Below are positions 12,601 through 23,619 of a stretch of 64,000 nucleotides of DNA, piece after piece. Source of the stretch: Drosophila persimilis (Eukaryota > Arthropoda > Insecta > Diptera > Drosophilidae); NCBI RefSeq assembly GCF_003286085.1, contig NW_020825294.1:8184001-8248000 (forward strand). The letters are read 5' to 3'. The stretch's first letter is position 1. Each line of letters opens with the position of its first letter. The notes under the pieces are model-generated. The model was not told the DNA's origin, did not search any database, and saw nothing but the letters and a program-made list of their open reading frames with translations. A program made the position numbers and the translations under genes.

Positions 12601-12803
12601 ATTGCGACCTGGAAATAGTACGGTAATATTCGGGTGTTTTTGTGAGCACTTTGGATCGACTCACTTGGTCCATTGCGGTCCGCGTCTATCTGGTGGTATC
12701 GCACTTCCTCCGATATATCGATATTGAAGTGCATACAGTCTCGGTTGTCCGTCTCGGTGCCCTTCATGCGGAAATGGCTCTTGGAGCTGATAGTTAACGC
12801 CAT
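9620..12803 (-). CDS. unrecognised ~1005-residue Cys/Ser-rich protein, three exons
   Basis: I join three reading frames by splicing. Exon 1 is 12803-12665 (ATG at 12803), intron 12664-12609 (GTGAGT...TTTCCAG), exon 2 is 12608-11190, intron 11189-11080 (GTTTGT donor, CTAAT branch-like site, CTGTAG acceptor), exon 3 is 11079-9620. Phases match at both junctions, giving 1005 residues. Exon 1 encodes a plain N-terminus. Exon 2 is rich in Arg, Tyr, Ser, His and Lys and looks disordered. Exon 3 opens with a Cys-Gly stretch, has a CSERSS repeat near residues 607-640, then many Cys-Pro and Ser-Lys segments, and ends in a Pro/Cys/Trp-rich tail. No known domain is visible. The second intron has a weak donor; without it, exon 2 would end at a TAA at 11122 and the exon 3 frame would have no ATG near its start, which favours splicing. 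Cys/Pro/Ser-rich proteins of this sort are often sperm-structural in flies, but that is only a guess here. Confidence 0.6.
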
Positions 12804-15004
12804 TTTCTACCAGCTGCGCCGCGCCACTCATTCGCCTACAACTAGCTGATATTATAGTGAATTTCTTACATGTTTTAAATTTGTTTAACAAGTGACAAAT
12901 GGGACAGGACTGTCTAAGATTACAATTTGTGAAAATGTGCATCGAAAAATCAGTCTCCTATTTGGGTTTTCTATAGCCACAAAGCTGTGCCTATTCATTT
13001 GCCCATCACTGTATTTTCCCCGCTCAAGCACCTAGTTTTATGCGCATAGCTGTGCTGTTGTTGTTTCTGATCGAAAACCGAACTGTAAAGCTCTCACACG
13101 CCCGGCCGAAGCCCGCCGCTGCACACACATACACGCATACAGCCTTGCGTCTCGTTTCTGCATTGCGACCGAAGCGCCGCGTCTTATCGCTTGATCTTTC
13201 GATTCCCTTTTGCTCGACTTCTTCTTCGTGCGGACTGGAGTTTGTGGAAATTTCCAACTGAAATGTTGCTCGCTTTACCGCAGCCTCGCTTCATAGAGCA
13301 AAAGAAATGTGCATTTTTTTTAGAGTTATCAAAGGGAAACAAATATTTTAAAAATCTTTTCTTTATTCGATTCGATAATATACAAATATTTTTTGGGGTT
13401 TGAAATAAACTTTGTTATTTAAATTAATATTAAATATTAGAAGAAGTAGAACTTTAATTTTTTATTTTTTAAAGAATGGAATTGTAAATATAAAAAAAAA
13501 AAAATGTGTCCTTATAGAAAATGCTTTGAGTCTATTTTATTGATCGGCAGTGTACATATAACCTGTAAATCAACAATATTAATATTAAATATTAAATCAA
13601 TAATAAAGTTAATCTACTAATTTGTAACCAGATGTACTCTTTACGTCGATCGTATCCAGGACGTACCCCTATTTGGACTTTGGGCATAGAATTTATTTTT
13701 TATTAATTTATTTAAATCTATAAATAAATCCAGTAAAATAGGTGCCACCATTCATTGAAAGAACTTTTAAAAACATTCGCCTAAAAATGCAGTTCAACAG
13801 GAAAAATATACATATGTACATATGTACATATATAAGAAAATCCAGGGTTCCAGAAAAGTTAATCGGCAGAAAGATTTGAAGAAAGAATTCTTGGAGGAAA
13901 GTTAAACATTCTGTAAAGGTAGCCCCCACATTGCTGGGATCTGATCTGAATAAAAGCGAGCGTAATTCGGTGCGAGTTTCCAGTCTGTGCAGCTCCAGTT
14001 CCAGTTCCAGCTGCAGTTCCCGCTTTTAATTGCAGCATTAACGCCCCAAGTGGCAACAACAAAGGATGTGAATGCCATGGAATAGAGGGGAATCGTGAGC
14101 CGGAGGTTAGGGGGTGGGGAATGGAATGGTCGTCATTACTTCAAGGGTGCTAGAAAATATGTTTTTAATTGCGGAAATATTTCCATTTCAAAAATGGATG
14201 TGATAATTATTCAGAATTGCGCAAATTTCCATCACATTAAAAGTGCAGACAATGGGGGGGATAGTAAAATGCAGCTAGCGGATAATGAAACCGTGTTCAA
14301 GTGCGGAAATGCTGAAAATTATTTCAATGAAACAGAACTAAGTGCTTTTTAAGTGCCCGCCGCAACCGGTGGGGCAGAGAAGAACTCGAATACGGACATG
14401 GACCCAGGCACGGACACGGACACGGGACACGGGACACTCTTTATAGAAAGCCATGAAAAGCGACAAATGCTGGGTATCCTCTACAAACAGAAATCTGATT
14501 ATTTCGGAGATTCCAGGATTTTTACAACATTTACTGAATAATATTGGAATATTTTTGGGGGAAGCTTTGTGCCAGGCTTTGGGTCGATTATTGCCAAGGA
14601 ATTATCCCCTAGTATGAGAAGACAGACCTTTACAGAAGGTGGAACGAGGCTACAATCGAAGTCCAAGTACAAACCGAAGATCGATCAATCTCCTCAACGA
14701 CTTATCCTTGCCGAAGACGGACTCCATCGTGGGACTCCATCGAAGCTTTGGTAGTGAGTGGAGAAATGGCTGTAGCCAGAGCCTAGTAGAGGCTGATCCA
14801 GCACCAATCTGGCGTTTCAGAGTTTCCTTTAGTCCTTTAGGAGTCCTCCTTAAACCCCACTTTTGTTCAGTGCATTGCCGGGTGCCATGGGTACGCACAG
14901 CTGTAGCTGGTCTTCTAGGGCCTGAAAATGACTTAATTGTCGGCTAATAGCCGCGTGCCTTTGATGTGGCTAATTGCGCCAACTAAATGGTGAGGTGGAG
15001 GTGC
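12804..15004. other. intergenic stretch between the Cys/Ser-rich gene and Or23a
   Basis: No gene is supported. 13300-13860 is very AT-rich, with ACATATGTACATATGT repeats near 13810. 13632-13695 resembles part of exon 2 of the neighbouring minus-strand gene. Around 14400 there is a GGACACGGACAC repeat. The region just upstream of 12803 must hold the minus-strand gene's promoter, but I cannot place it. Confidence 0.5.
13632..13695 (-). pseudogene. short decayed copy of exon 2 of the 9.6-12.8 kb gene
   Basis: On the + strand the blocks TGTACTCTTT(g/a)CGTC, TCCAGG and GACTTTGGGCATAGAA occur in the same order here and at about 12467-12540 inside exon 2 of the neighbouring gene, separated here by small insertions and deletions. 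The similarity covers only about 65 bases and sits in AT-rich DNA. It could be a remnant of an old duplication; chance is unlikely for the 16-base exact block but not excluded. Confidence 0.35.
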
Positions 15005-15011
15005 TATAAAA
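15005..15011 (+). promoter_or_regulatory. TATA box of Or23a
   Basis: TATAAAA lies 59 bases upstream of the Or23a ATG. An initiator-like TTCAGTG follows at 15041-15047, somewhat further downstream than the usual ~30 bases, so the exact start site is uncertain. Confidence 0.55.
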
Positions 15012-15063
15012 GCCATTACCAGAGCTGAACCTAAACCGCATTCAGTGCAAATCAAATCAAGGA

Positions 15064-16276
15064 ATGACACCCAAGGAGACCCCGACCAGGAGCGACTACT
15101 TCCGCGACCAGTGGCGGGCCTGGCGAGTCCTGGGCGCCCTGGAGCTCAATGCCCGGAGGTACTGGAGTGGAGCCATGCTCCTCAACATTGTCGTGGCCCT
15201 GTACGCGCCGGCGCTGCTGCTGTCCATGTTCAGCTTCGAGACGCCGCTGGAGAACATCACGAACTTCAGTCTGTCCATCACCTCGACGGCCACGGTCCTG
15301 AAGTTCGGCCTGTACGTCCTGCAGCTGGGCAGGGTCGGGGACCTGGAGAAGGTGATCGCCAGGCTGGACGACCGGGTGGAGGGGGCGGAGCAGCTGCGGT
15401 GCCATCGCCAGATGGCCAAGAAGCTGCGGCACCTGTCCAACCTGTTCCTCTACACCTACGGCTTCGTGCTCTTGAACTCGGAGTTCTCGTTCCTGTTCAG
15501 GAGCGAGCGGAGCTTGCCGTTCCCCTCGTGGTTCCCCTTCGACTGGAAGACCTCGACGGTCAACTACATCGGGGCCCTGGGCTTTCAGCTGGTCGCGATA
15601 TTCGGTCAGATACTGCAGAACTTCGTGGACGACTCGTTTCCGCCGCTGGCCCTGTGCCTCTGTGCGGGGCACTGCCAGCTGCTGATCCTGCGCATCTCCA
15701 GCATTGGCCACGCCCCCAGCGAGCAGCAGGCCAACGAGGCAGAGCTCGTCGACTGCATCAAGGACCAGAAGGAGCTGTATGGGTAGGCATCTCCACCAGT
15801 ACCCAACATCAATCGTAAATGCCTCTCCTTTCAGCTTACTGGAGCTCACCAGAGACGTCATCTCGTGGCCGATGCTGATTCAGTTCTTCGTGATGGCCCT
15901 CAACATTGGGGCCACGATGTTCGGGCTGGTCTTCTTCGCGGACACCATGCAGGACCGCATGTACTTCGTCTCGTACCTGCTGGCCCTCGTCCTGCAGACA
16001 TATCCCGTCTGCTACTACGGCAGCCTCCTGGAAGACGGCTTCGGACACCTCCACTACGCGGTCTTCGGCAGCAACTGGGTGAGCCAGAGCCGCAGCTACC
16101 GGGCCAGCATGACGATCCTCGGCGAGCGGACCAAGCGGCATCCGCGCCTGCTGGCGGGCAGCCTGGTGCCCATCCACCTGAGCACCTTCCAGGGGACCTG
16201 CAAGGCGGCCTACTCCTTCTTCACGCTGATCGGCAACACGCGCGAAAGGGCCGGCCCGGATCCCAGTCAGAACTAG
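15064..16276 (+). CDS. Or23a: odorant receptor 23a
   Basis: Exon 1 is 15064-15782, intron 15783-15834 (52 nt, GTAGGC...TTTCAG, phase 2), exon 2 is 15835-16276, giving 386 residues. Insect odorant receptors are seven-pass membrane proteins with a cytoplasmic N-terminus that work with the co-receptor Orco as ligand-gated cation channels in olfactory neurons. The match to recalled D. melanogaster Or23a is extensive: the DYFR..AWR..GAL start, FSLS.T.T, WFPFDWK.S.V.YIGAL, FPPL, CQLLILRIS.IG and LHYAVF.SNWV.QS.SYR blocks, and near the C-terminus LAG.LVPIHLST followed by AYSFFTL. Length fits the orthologue (about 379). The frame is intact with no truncation. The gene is GC-rich compared with its flanks, as is usual for coding exons here. 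The stop is followed by AATAAA at 16306, and the next gene starts 97 bases after the stop. Confidence 0.93.
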
Positions 16277-16305
16277 TCGCCCGGCCGTACAACTCACAGT
16301 TTCTC

Positions 16306-16311
16306 AATAAA
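16306..16311 (+). terminator. Or23a polyadenylation signal
   Basis: AATAAA lies 30 bases past the Or23a stop codon, followed by a CACACACTCTCACCCTCACCC tract. It is the only canonical signal in the 97 bases between Or23a and the proteasome gene, so the two genes probably have separate transcripts. Confidence 0.6.
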
Positions 16312-16373
16312 TACACACACACTCTCACCCTCACCCTCCCCGTAAATCCTTTGTGCTTAAATTTCGCGTTAAC

Positions 16374-17060
16374 ATGGCTCTGGAGACAATTTTAGGTATC
16401 AAGGGACCCGACTTCGTGATGCTCGCCTCCGAGACAATGCAGGCCAAGTCCCTGATCTTCATGAAAGATGGTAGGACCCACTCGTTACCCGATATCCTGA
16501 TAGCAATCGTGTACCTCTTTCCAGACCAATCGAAGATCCACCGCCTCTCGGACTTCTCCATGATCGCCACCGTGGGCGATGGCGGCGACACCCTGCAGTT
16601 CACGGACTTCATATCGAAGAACCTGCACCTGTACAAGATCGCCAACGGGTACCACCTGAGCCCCCGGGCCACGGCGCACTTCACGCGCAAGAATCTGGCC
16701 GACTACATACGGACCAACACCAGGTACCAGGTGGCCATGCTGCTGGCCGGCTACGACGCCGTCGAGGGGCCCGACCTGCACTACATCGACTCGTACGGGG
16801 CGGCCCAGTCGATCAACCACGCCGGCCACGGCTGGGGCAGCATCTTCTGCGGCAGCATCCTGCAGCGGTTCTGGGACCAGAAGCTCTCCCAGGACCAGGC
16901 CGTCTCCATCCTCAAGAAGTGCGTGGCCGAGATCCAGAAGCGTCTGATCATCAACCAGCGCAACTGGGACGTGTTCGTGGTGGACGGCAGCGGCATGCGG
17001 CAGCTGGAGAGCATCAATCCGGCCTCCCTGAACTATGATGTCCTCAGCCTGAACTGGTAG
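16374..17060 (+). CDS. proteasome subunit beta type-4 paralogue (Prosbeta4R-like)
   Basis: Exon 1 is 16374-16470, intron 16471-16524 (54 nt, GTAGGA...TTCCAG), exon 2 is 16525-17060; the product is 210 residues. It matches the beta4 (PSMB2) subunit of the 20S core: [19 protein letters not shown] after splicing, [44 protein letters not shown] and a [12 protein letters not shown] block. Beta4 is a non-catalytic subunit, so the missing N-terminal Thr is expected. The C-terminal tail after residue 195 is longer than in the somatic subunit. The intron is a multiple of three with no stop, so an unspliced message would stay open with an 18-residue insert. In flies, divergent beta4 copies (Prosbeta4R1/R2) are testis-biased; I infer this gene is one of them but cannot say which. 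The ATG was placed at the family N-terminus rather than at an upstream in-frame codon. Confidence 0.85.
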   Translation: MALETILGIKGPDFVMLASETMQAKSLIFMKDGRTHSLPDILIAIVYLFPDQSKIHRLSDFSMIATVGDGGDTLQFTDFISKNLHLYKIANGYHLSPRATAHFTRKNLADYIRTNTRYQVAMLLAGYDAVEGPDLHYIDSYGAAQSINHAGHGWGSIFCGSILQRFWDQKLSQDQAVSILKKCVAEIQKRLIINQRNWDVFVVDGSGMRQLESINPASLNYDVLSLNW

Positions 17061-20000
17061 AGCGCCAACATTGTGTTCCGCAGTTTCTTAAAGCCCAATA
17101 ATTGTGCTCTTCGTTTGGGCAAAGTTTTATTTTAATGCTCGAACAATTTCCCGGGGATTAGTGGACTTTGGCCGGCGGCCCGGCTTAGAGTGGGGTAAGC
17201 CTCTCGAGGGTGGACGAGTACGAGTACGAGTACATGCCACGGCTGACTGCGTCCATGTATTAGCATATGTGGCATCCTCTTGTTCTGCACATGGCCAGCC
17301 ATCTGGTGGGTCTGGTGGGGGGGCGAGTGAGTTTGTTTGTGCAATAATGACACGAGTACGAGGACGAGTACAGCAATGGACTGACGACTGGCAACTGCTG
17401 CATGAAACGTCAACTGTTGCGAATCGGAAGCAGAAAAGCCAACATGTCTCTATTTCCCATTTGAACAGCATTCAGTCAGTCAGCCGGACAGACAGGCACT
17501 CAGGCAGGGGCTGTGGTGGGTTCTAGGGGGAGGATGGAGTCAGCAAAACTCATAAAAATGAGCACAGATTGCTGCAAAAATGCACTGACGTTGTGCGGTG
17601 TTTAGCTGGAGCTGGAGACGGTTCTGTGTTGAAGTTTTCATTGCTAATTGGCCGCACATGACAGAGTATCAGCAATTGAGGGGGTCCTCGGGTCCGCGGC
17701 ACCGTGAAATGTCAACAACGAGAGGCACTGAATGGCGAAAAAAGCATTGTGGAAAGATCTCTGTAACCAGAGGCCGATGGTCTCTGGGATTGAGTTGAGG
17801 GGGGGATTCAGGGGCCAGCAAAAGAGGGAATAAAACTATGATGGAGGCCTTTGGAATACCTCTTGCTAAATCATATTCCCATGGCATTCCATATACGAGT
17901 ATCTGAAGGACCCCCGAATGTAGTGCGCCTGCCATTGGAAATTAATTAGCAATTAAATTTAATTTAATTTTCGAGTTCGGTTTCGAGGGTCTCTGAACAA
18001 CCTGTATCAATATCAATCACGTGGCCTAAAGCCTATTGAAATTTAATTGATTTATCTAAAAAAAAGGGAATAGTTTTTCCAGCCATCCACTTTGGGGTTT
18101 TCCAAAGTTTTTTCGCGAGTAAAGGAAGAACTTTTGACATGTGAGCGTCTCAAATGAGGGCACCTGGCACCTGGCACCGCGTCTCTCGTGTGGGGGGAGA
18201 ACCTAGTGTCTCCGACTCTGGGGGATAATGTGCATGTAACCCCCGTGTAAGCGGGCCCCAACCGCCATCCAGCATCAGCAATTTGTGACGTTTAAGGGGC
18301 GCAACGAGGCAGCGACTTCTTGACAGGACATTAACTTCCTTTTGCCAGGAGCAGGAGCAGGAGCAGCGTCTCCGACCATCCGACTGTCTGACTTCTGTGC
18401 GGATGAGTGTGTGACGTCTCTGATGATGATTCATGATGATGATCCTTGCAGTTTTCTTCTTTCCTTTCTTGTTGTTTCCGTTGTCATTTTTCACTGGCAG
18501 ACGAGGCGGACGGGGCGAGGGCGGACGGAGTGCCAGAGGTCCTTTTTCGACAGCCTATTAGTTTTTATTATTTGTTGCAATTAGTTTTCTCGGCCTGCGA
18601 CGGATACGGGTCCAAGGACGAGTCCGCACGGAGGCCTCTGTTCGTCTTTTATGACACTTTTCTGCACATTTTTCACCGGAATGAGCGTCATCTGTTGCCG
18701 CTGGCTGCCACGACTGCGTTTTTTTTACCCCCCTCGTCGGCATTGACAAGAGCCCAACAATGGCCGGATGGCTGGCATTCCGGCCGTAGTACTATCTATG
18801 ATAAATTATGGCCAAAAGTCAAAGTCATCAATCAGAGGGCCATGTTTTATTTGCCGCTCGTGGCCATTTGCCATTTGTTTCGAGCCCCACGCCCACGCCC
18901 ACGTCCCGCCCCCTGGCATATGCACAAGGATATGGAGGGGGGCACAGATGGTAGCTCGAAAGGATTAAATATATAATTCCGCAAGTGCGTAGACAGCCCA
19001 GGTGTCGGTGGCCGGGCGACAAGCATTTCGATTTAATTTTCATTAAAATTCAGCCATTAAATATTCAAAGGGTAAACTGCGGCCAAAGCCCATTAAAATT
19101 CCTTGAAGACTCGCAGAGCGACTCGAGCCCTAACAGGACTCCCCCCCCTGGCCCCCTGGCCACCAGGTGACTCCTTTTCATTTTCGAGTGCTTATTAAAA
19201 TTGCAAAGGTCCAGGATTTGCGGACATTATGATGCGGTGGCTGCGAATTTATGCGGCTCGTAGTTGAAGCCGAAACCGTAGCCCGGACCACCCGTTGCCG
19301 GGCCTCAGCTGCGTCCGTTTTTTACTCCTGTTTAATTATGCATTTTTATCTGGAAGTCGCTCGGACTGGGGGCCAGGCCAAAGGCAGGAGGCAGAAGGCA
19401 AAAGGGAGACGGCAGGCCACAGCCACTTTGCCATTCGAGGTATGAAAGCTGCAAATCTATGGCATCAGCAGCTTCACAACACTGAGAGAAAGGAGTGACA
19501 ACTGGGAGGAAAAGGAGATGGAACAAGTGACAAATAATAGTTGGCTTCGACGGGGCCTAGAAGGCGGAATAAAGGGGGAAGATCTCTAGGGTTTGTATTG
19601 AAGATGGAAAGGTCTTATTTCCGAGCGAATTTGGGCTCCATTCCGAGCAACCCGTGAGCTCCTATTTCCGACTATTCGCTACAACATGTAATATATTGAT
19701 TTTTAGGAGGAAAACCGCATAAGTTTCCTCACAGATACGCCTTCGGCCGCCATTGTATCGGTCCCCCAGGGCCTCGTCTGGGTATCGACTGCCTGGCATT
19801 GATGTCACTCGCAGCAGCAGTCGATGGGAACCCCAACAATTGACAACTAAAGTTGCAATTAGGAGCAAACGAAATCCTTTTTGCCCTGCTCCAAGGAATA
19901 CAAAATAAAACGCAACGGAAACGGAAACTTTTACGACATTTACACGTACGTACGGGTGTGTGCGGGTGTGTGCGGGCGTGTACGGGTGTACGGGTGTGTA

Positions 20001-23000
20001 CACATTCACACGCACCCCGTCCTGCGTGGGTCCCCCGTGAAGGTGCGCTCAGGTTTTTAGTTATTCAGGGGAAAATGCCTTGGGGAAATTAGTGGAAAGC
20101 GAAAAATGCTGTACGCAAACATTCGTTCCGTAAGTATTTTGTTGGGGTGGAGGGCTGCTGCTGGTTTATAGGACCCGGTTACGGGTTTACAAAAAACCTC
20201 AAGGAATTGTTGCCTCTAACGCGACGGAATCCGTGGATCTATCGGATAAGCTGGCCGCTAAAATTGCATTTTGTGCATCAATAAACGGCCCATAAATTGT
20301 CGTCTGCAAGCGAGTTGCAAGCGATTTTAATTCGTTGCTTTCGAGGGGCATAAATCACGACACATGAGGGAACCAGAAGGGCTGTGCCATCGATTGCCGA
20401 TTGCTGGCAACAAAATGTTCCATCGACGGCATAATTTATGAGGATGCGCGGATTCCAGACCGCGACGAACCCGGATACACATGTGACATCAGCAGGGACC
20501 ATTCCGACATTAATGCTGTCCTTCAGGCGTGGGCTTTCCGCTGCCAAAGCCCTGACATGTCGAGGCCTTAACTGTGGGAGCTACTAGCTAGATCTGGGCC
20601 TATACCATGATGGCTACTGACGATGGGGATACGGAAAACACACAAGGGGGGATAGACTCTCCTTCTGTGAAGTTTATATCTCGTCTCTGGCAATTCATAA
20701 TTTCTCTGGGAGTTGTGAAGTGAACAAATGTTTTCGTACCTCCTGCCGGGGCATACTTTCAGCATATTTTATTCCAACATTCGTTCATTCGTCTATTCAT
20801 TCGTCTATTGTGCTGTAAAAAAGTTCCTACACGAGTACGAGTGGGAGTACAAGTACGAGTATGTGTGTGTATAATACAGTTCTATCCATCCTGCATCCTC
20901 CATCCTCCATCCATGTTGATAATCCCTCAGCCCATCACTTCACACACTTTTACCCATGTGCTGCTTCCTAAACTGCATCTGCAGCTGGAAAAAATCCACA
21001 CACACACACGAGCATAAAAGGAGGGATGGGAGTGGGAGTGGGAGCGCGGTTGAGGGGGGAAAAATCCATAAAAAGTTGCAGTTAAACTTTTCAACATTTG
21101 TCAGAGTCAGAGGATTTGTTTGCCTTTGGGGCTGGCCAGAGCCAACATTCTCCTCGGCTCCCCATCTCGAGGGATTGAAACCCCCTTCAATATCTACTCG
21201 GCCACCCTCTGCCACCCCCTCCATTGGTCCGTCTATCCCACTGATTGTTTGCCTATTTTGTTCGTACGTCCCACTATTTGTTTTCTTTCCAATTTTGTAA
21301 TTTCAAACTTTTTCTATTGATTTCTTGGCACGCATGAACACCTTCAGCAACAGCGACGACAGCGGCAGAGTTGCCAAGTTCCTGGTGGATGACCATGCGT
21401 GGAAAAAAGAAGGAAAGTTCATGCAAAAAAAAAAAAAAAAAACAAAAGAAGTGGCAAAGAACTTTCCAATGCTGGTGGATGACCATGCGTGGAAAAAAGA
21501 AGGAAAGTTCATGCAAAAAAAAAAAAAAAAAACAAAAGAAGTGGCAAAGAACTTTCCAATGCACTTAACACTCTGTTTCGAGGAAACCAAAGGAAGGAAA
21601 ATGGAATGGAGGAATGGAGGAAAAACTGTCAGTTGCATGGGCAACACATTTATTAATGTGTCAATCGGATTGAAGACCTCCGCAGTCGAAAGGAGAACGA
21701 AAAAGTTGCCCACGGATGGGGCTCGAGACTCGAGACTCCCGGGTTAAAGCGTGCTCTATCTGCCCCAGCGCGGGTGTTAATCAATTTTCTAAAAAAGGGG
21801 GCCACAAAATGATTACATGACCCCCGTCGTCGTCCCCCCCGCCCCTCCCTCAGAGGTGGTCCCAATCGCAGCCCCTTCCGGTGTTCCTCTTTACGGCCGC
21901 CACAAAGGAATTGTAATTATTCGAATTGTTACTCGTCGCTTGGCCTAATGACTATTAGCTAAATGAAAACATTGCGTGCCGGCGACATTTTATTTGAACG
22001 GAGAGGAGGGGCCATGCACCACCACAGGCCCCAGCCAGGTCCCAGCCACAGTGGGGGGGAGTGCTTTATTTGCTATATTTCATGCCTGCCCGCCTGCCTG
22101 CCTGCCTGCACTTATCTCCGATTGTTCATCGGACTCGCCAAATGTAATTTGGCTTGGGGCAGAGCTTCGATTCCAGTTCCTCTTTACGAGTGTTCGAGTA
22201 CTCCTATGTATGTTCTAATTACTTGGCCCCTCACTGAAACGCCACTTCAATTTGAATTAAAATAAGTGTGGGGTTGGGGGGGTGCGCGGATCCTGGACAC
22301 AGTTGGCGCCACAACTTTTAATTACAGCCGCACAAAATTGCAGATGCAGCGCGGCACTCACAGACCCCCAAAACCCCAAACGGGAATGGAAATGGGAATG
22401 GCAATGGACAAATCCAAAAAGCATATTAATTGCGGGCTGCGTAGGCGTCTGCCGTAATAGTATATAATCGATTTAAGCATGGGCATTATGCGGCCGGGTA
22501 CGGGTCTGGCTCCGGCTCTAAATTGCAATTCCATGTATGACAAATGGGTTTTCGGGTCTGGCACAAGGAAACAATATTCGCACTTTAAATTGAGTTTATT
22601 GAATGGGTATTTTTAGGCCATAGCCCGGGCCGGTCCGGGCCGGGCCGTTCCCAAAAGGGTAGCTCAATCGATATTCTTCCATTCATCTGTGTGTCTTGGG
22701 CCGGCAGCTGGGGGTTACTTCCAATTAGAAGCTGTTGCATGTAGCAATTGATCATCAAAATCAGTCCACACGAGACCGTCCCAGTCCATCTGCATGCCCT
22801 GCCGATGTAAGCCATCCAGGGCTCGTTATTGTTGCCACTGGCTACCCCGTCAATTGCAGCTGGTGGTGGCTGCACCACAAAATTCAACGCAATTTGTAAA
22901 ATGAAATCGATTCAATTGATTGTTGACTCCGACAAACACCCACACACTGGCACAGCCATTGTGCAACCTCGCACACACAGAAGCACAGAGAAAGGAAGCA

Positions 23001-23619
23001 CCATCCTGGTGCTGGAGCTGGTCCTCGTACGAGTAGGAGTAGGAGGCACGAGTATACGTAATGCCAAGCGACGACGGTGACAGGTGTCTGAGGGTGGACG
23101 TGTTCATATCGGTCCCGGTCCCGGTCCCTGTCCCTGTCCCGGCCTGCTATACGTGTATGTGTGTGCCTGTGCCTCTGTGTGCGTTGCACTTTACTTGATT
23201 AAATTTCAATATTTACTAAAATGTCGCCGAACTCTTTCTGACAGCTCTGTAAATTTCATAACCGGAATCGACATAAAATATGGTCAACTGTGTGTAAATA
23301 TAAGCTTGACAAGCGCATAAGTTGACTGAAATGGCTTTCGATGGTCTCCCGTTATCTGACTCTTCCTTTGTTGCTGTTGCAACAATTTGTTGCAGTTTGT
23401 CGTGTCCTTGCCACCCAGATTTTGTGGCTAACTGCCATTTTTCGAGCACCAAATGTGAAAAGCAATTACTCAACTCCCGACTAAGGAGTTGCCTTTTACG
23501 TCACAATACTGTATTTAGTCCATATCGGAATACTCGGAATAGTCAGATTAAATGAAATAAAATTTCAAGCGAAAGCAAATACTTTCTGTTGAATAAACTG
23601 CCCCTTCAAGTGATCTCAG
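17061..23619. other. intergenic or intronic stretch, repeat-rich
   Basis: No gene is supported in these 6.5 kb. Visible are GAGTAC repeats (17215-17235, 17355-17370 and 20830-20860), a GCAGGA repeat (about 18348-18367), CACGCC repeats (about 18885-18905), ACGGGTGTGT repeats (19950-20010), a perfect 90-bp tandem duplication (21382-21561), CTGC repeats (22085-22110) and GGTCCC/CTGTCCC repeats (23113-23142). The last 100 bases before 23620 should carry the promoter of the TBP-like gene; no clear TATA box was seen. Confidence 0.5.
21382..21561 (+). repeat. perfect 90-bp tandem duplication with A18 tract
   Basis: Two consecutive copies, 21382-21471 and 21472-21561, appear identical, including an identical run of 18 A. 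As 90 is divisible by three, open frames run through both, but the encoded Lys-rich peptide is not a recognisable gene. Identity of a long A run suggests a very recent duplication or an assembly artefact. Confidence 0.9.

Noticed and set aside
15052..15861. 269-codon minus-strand frame opposite Or23a
   Set aside because: Shadow of the GC-rich Or23a exon 1; the + strand matches a known receptor.
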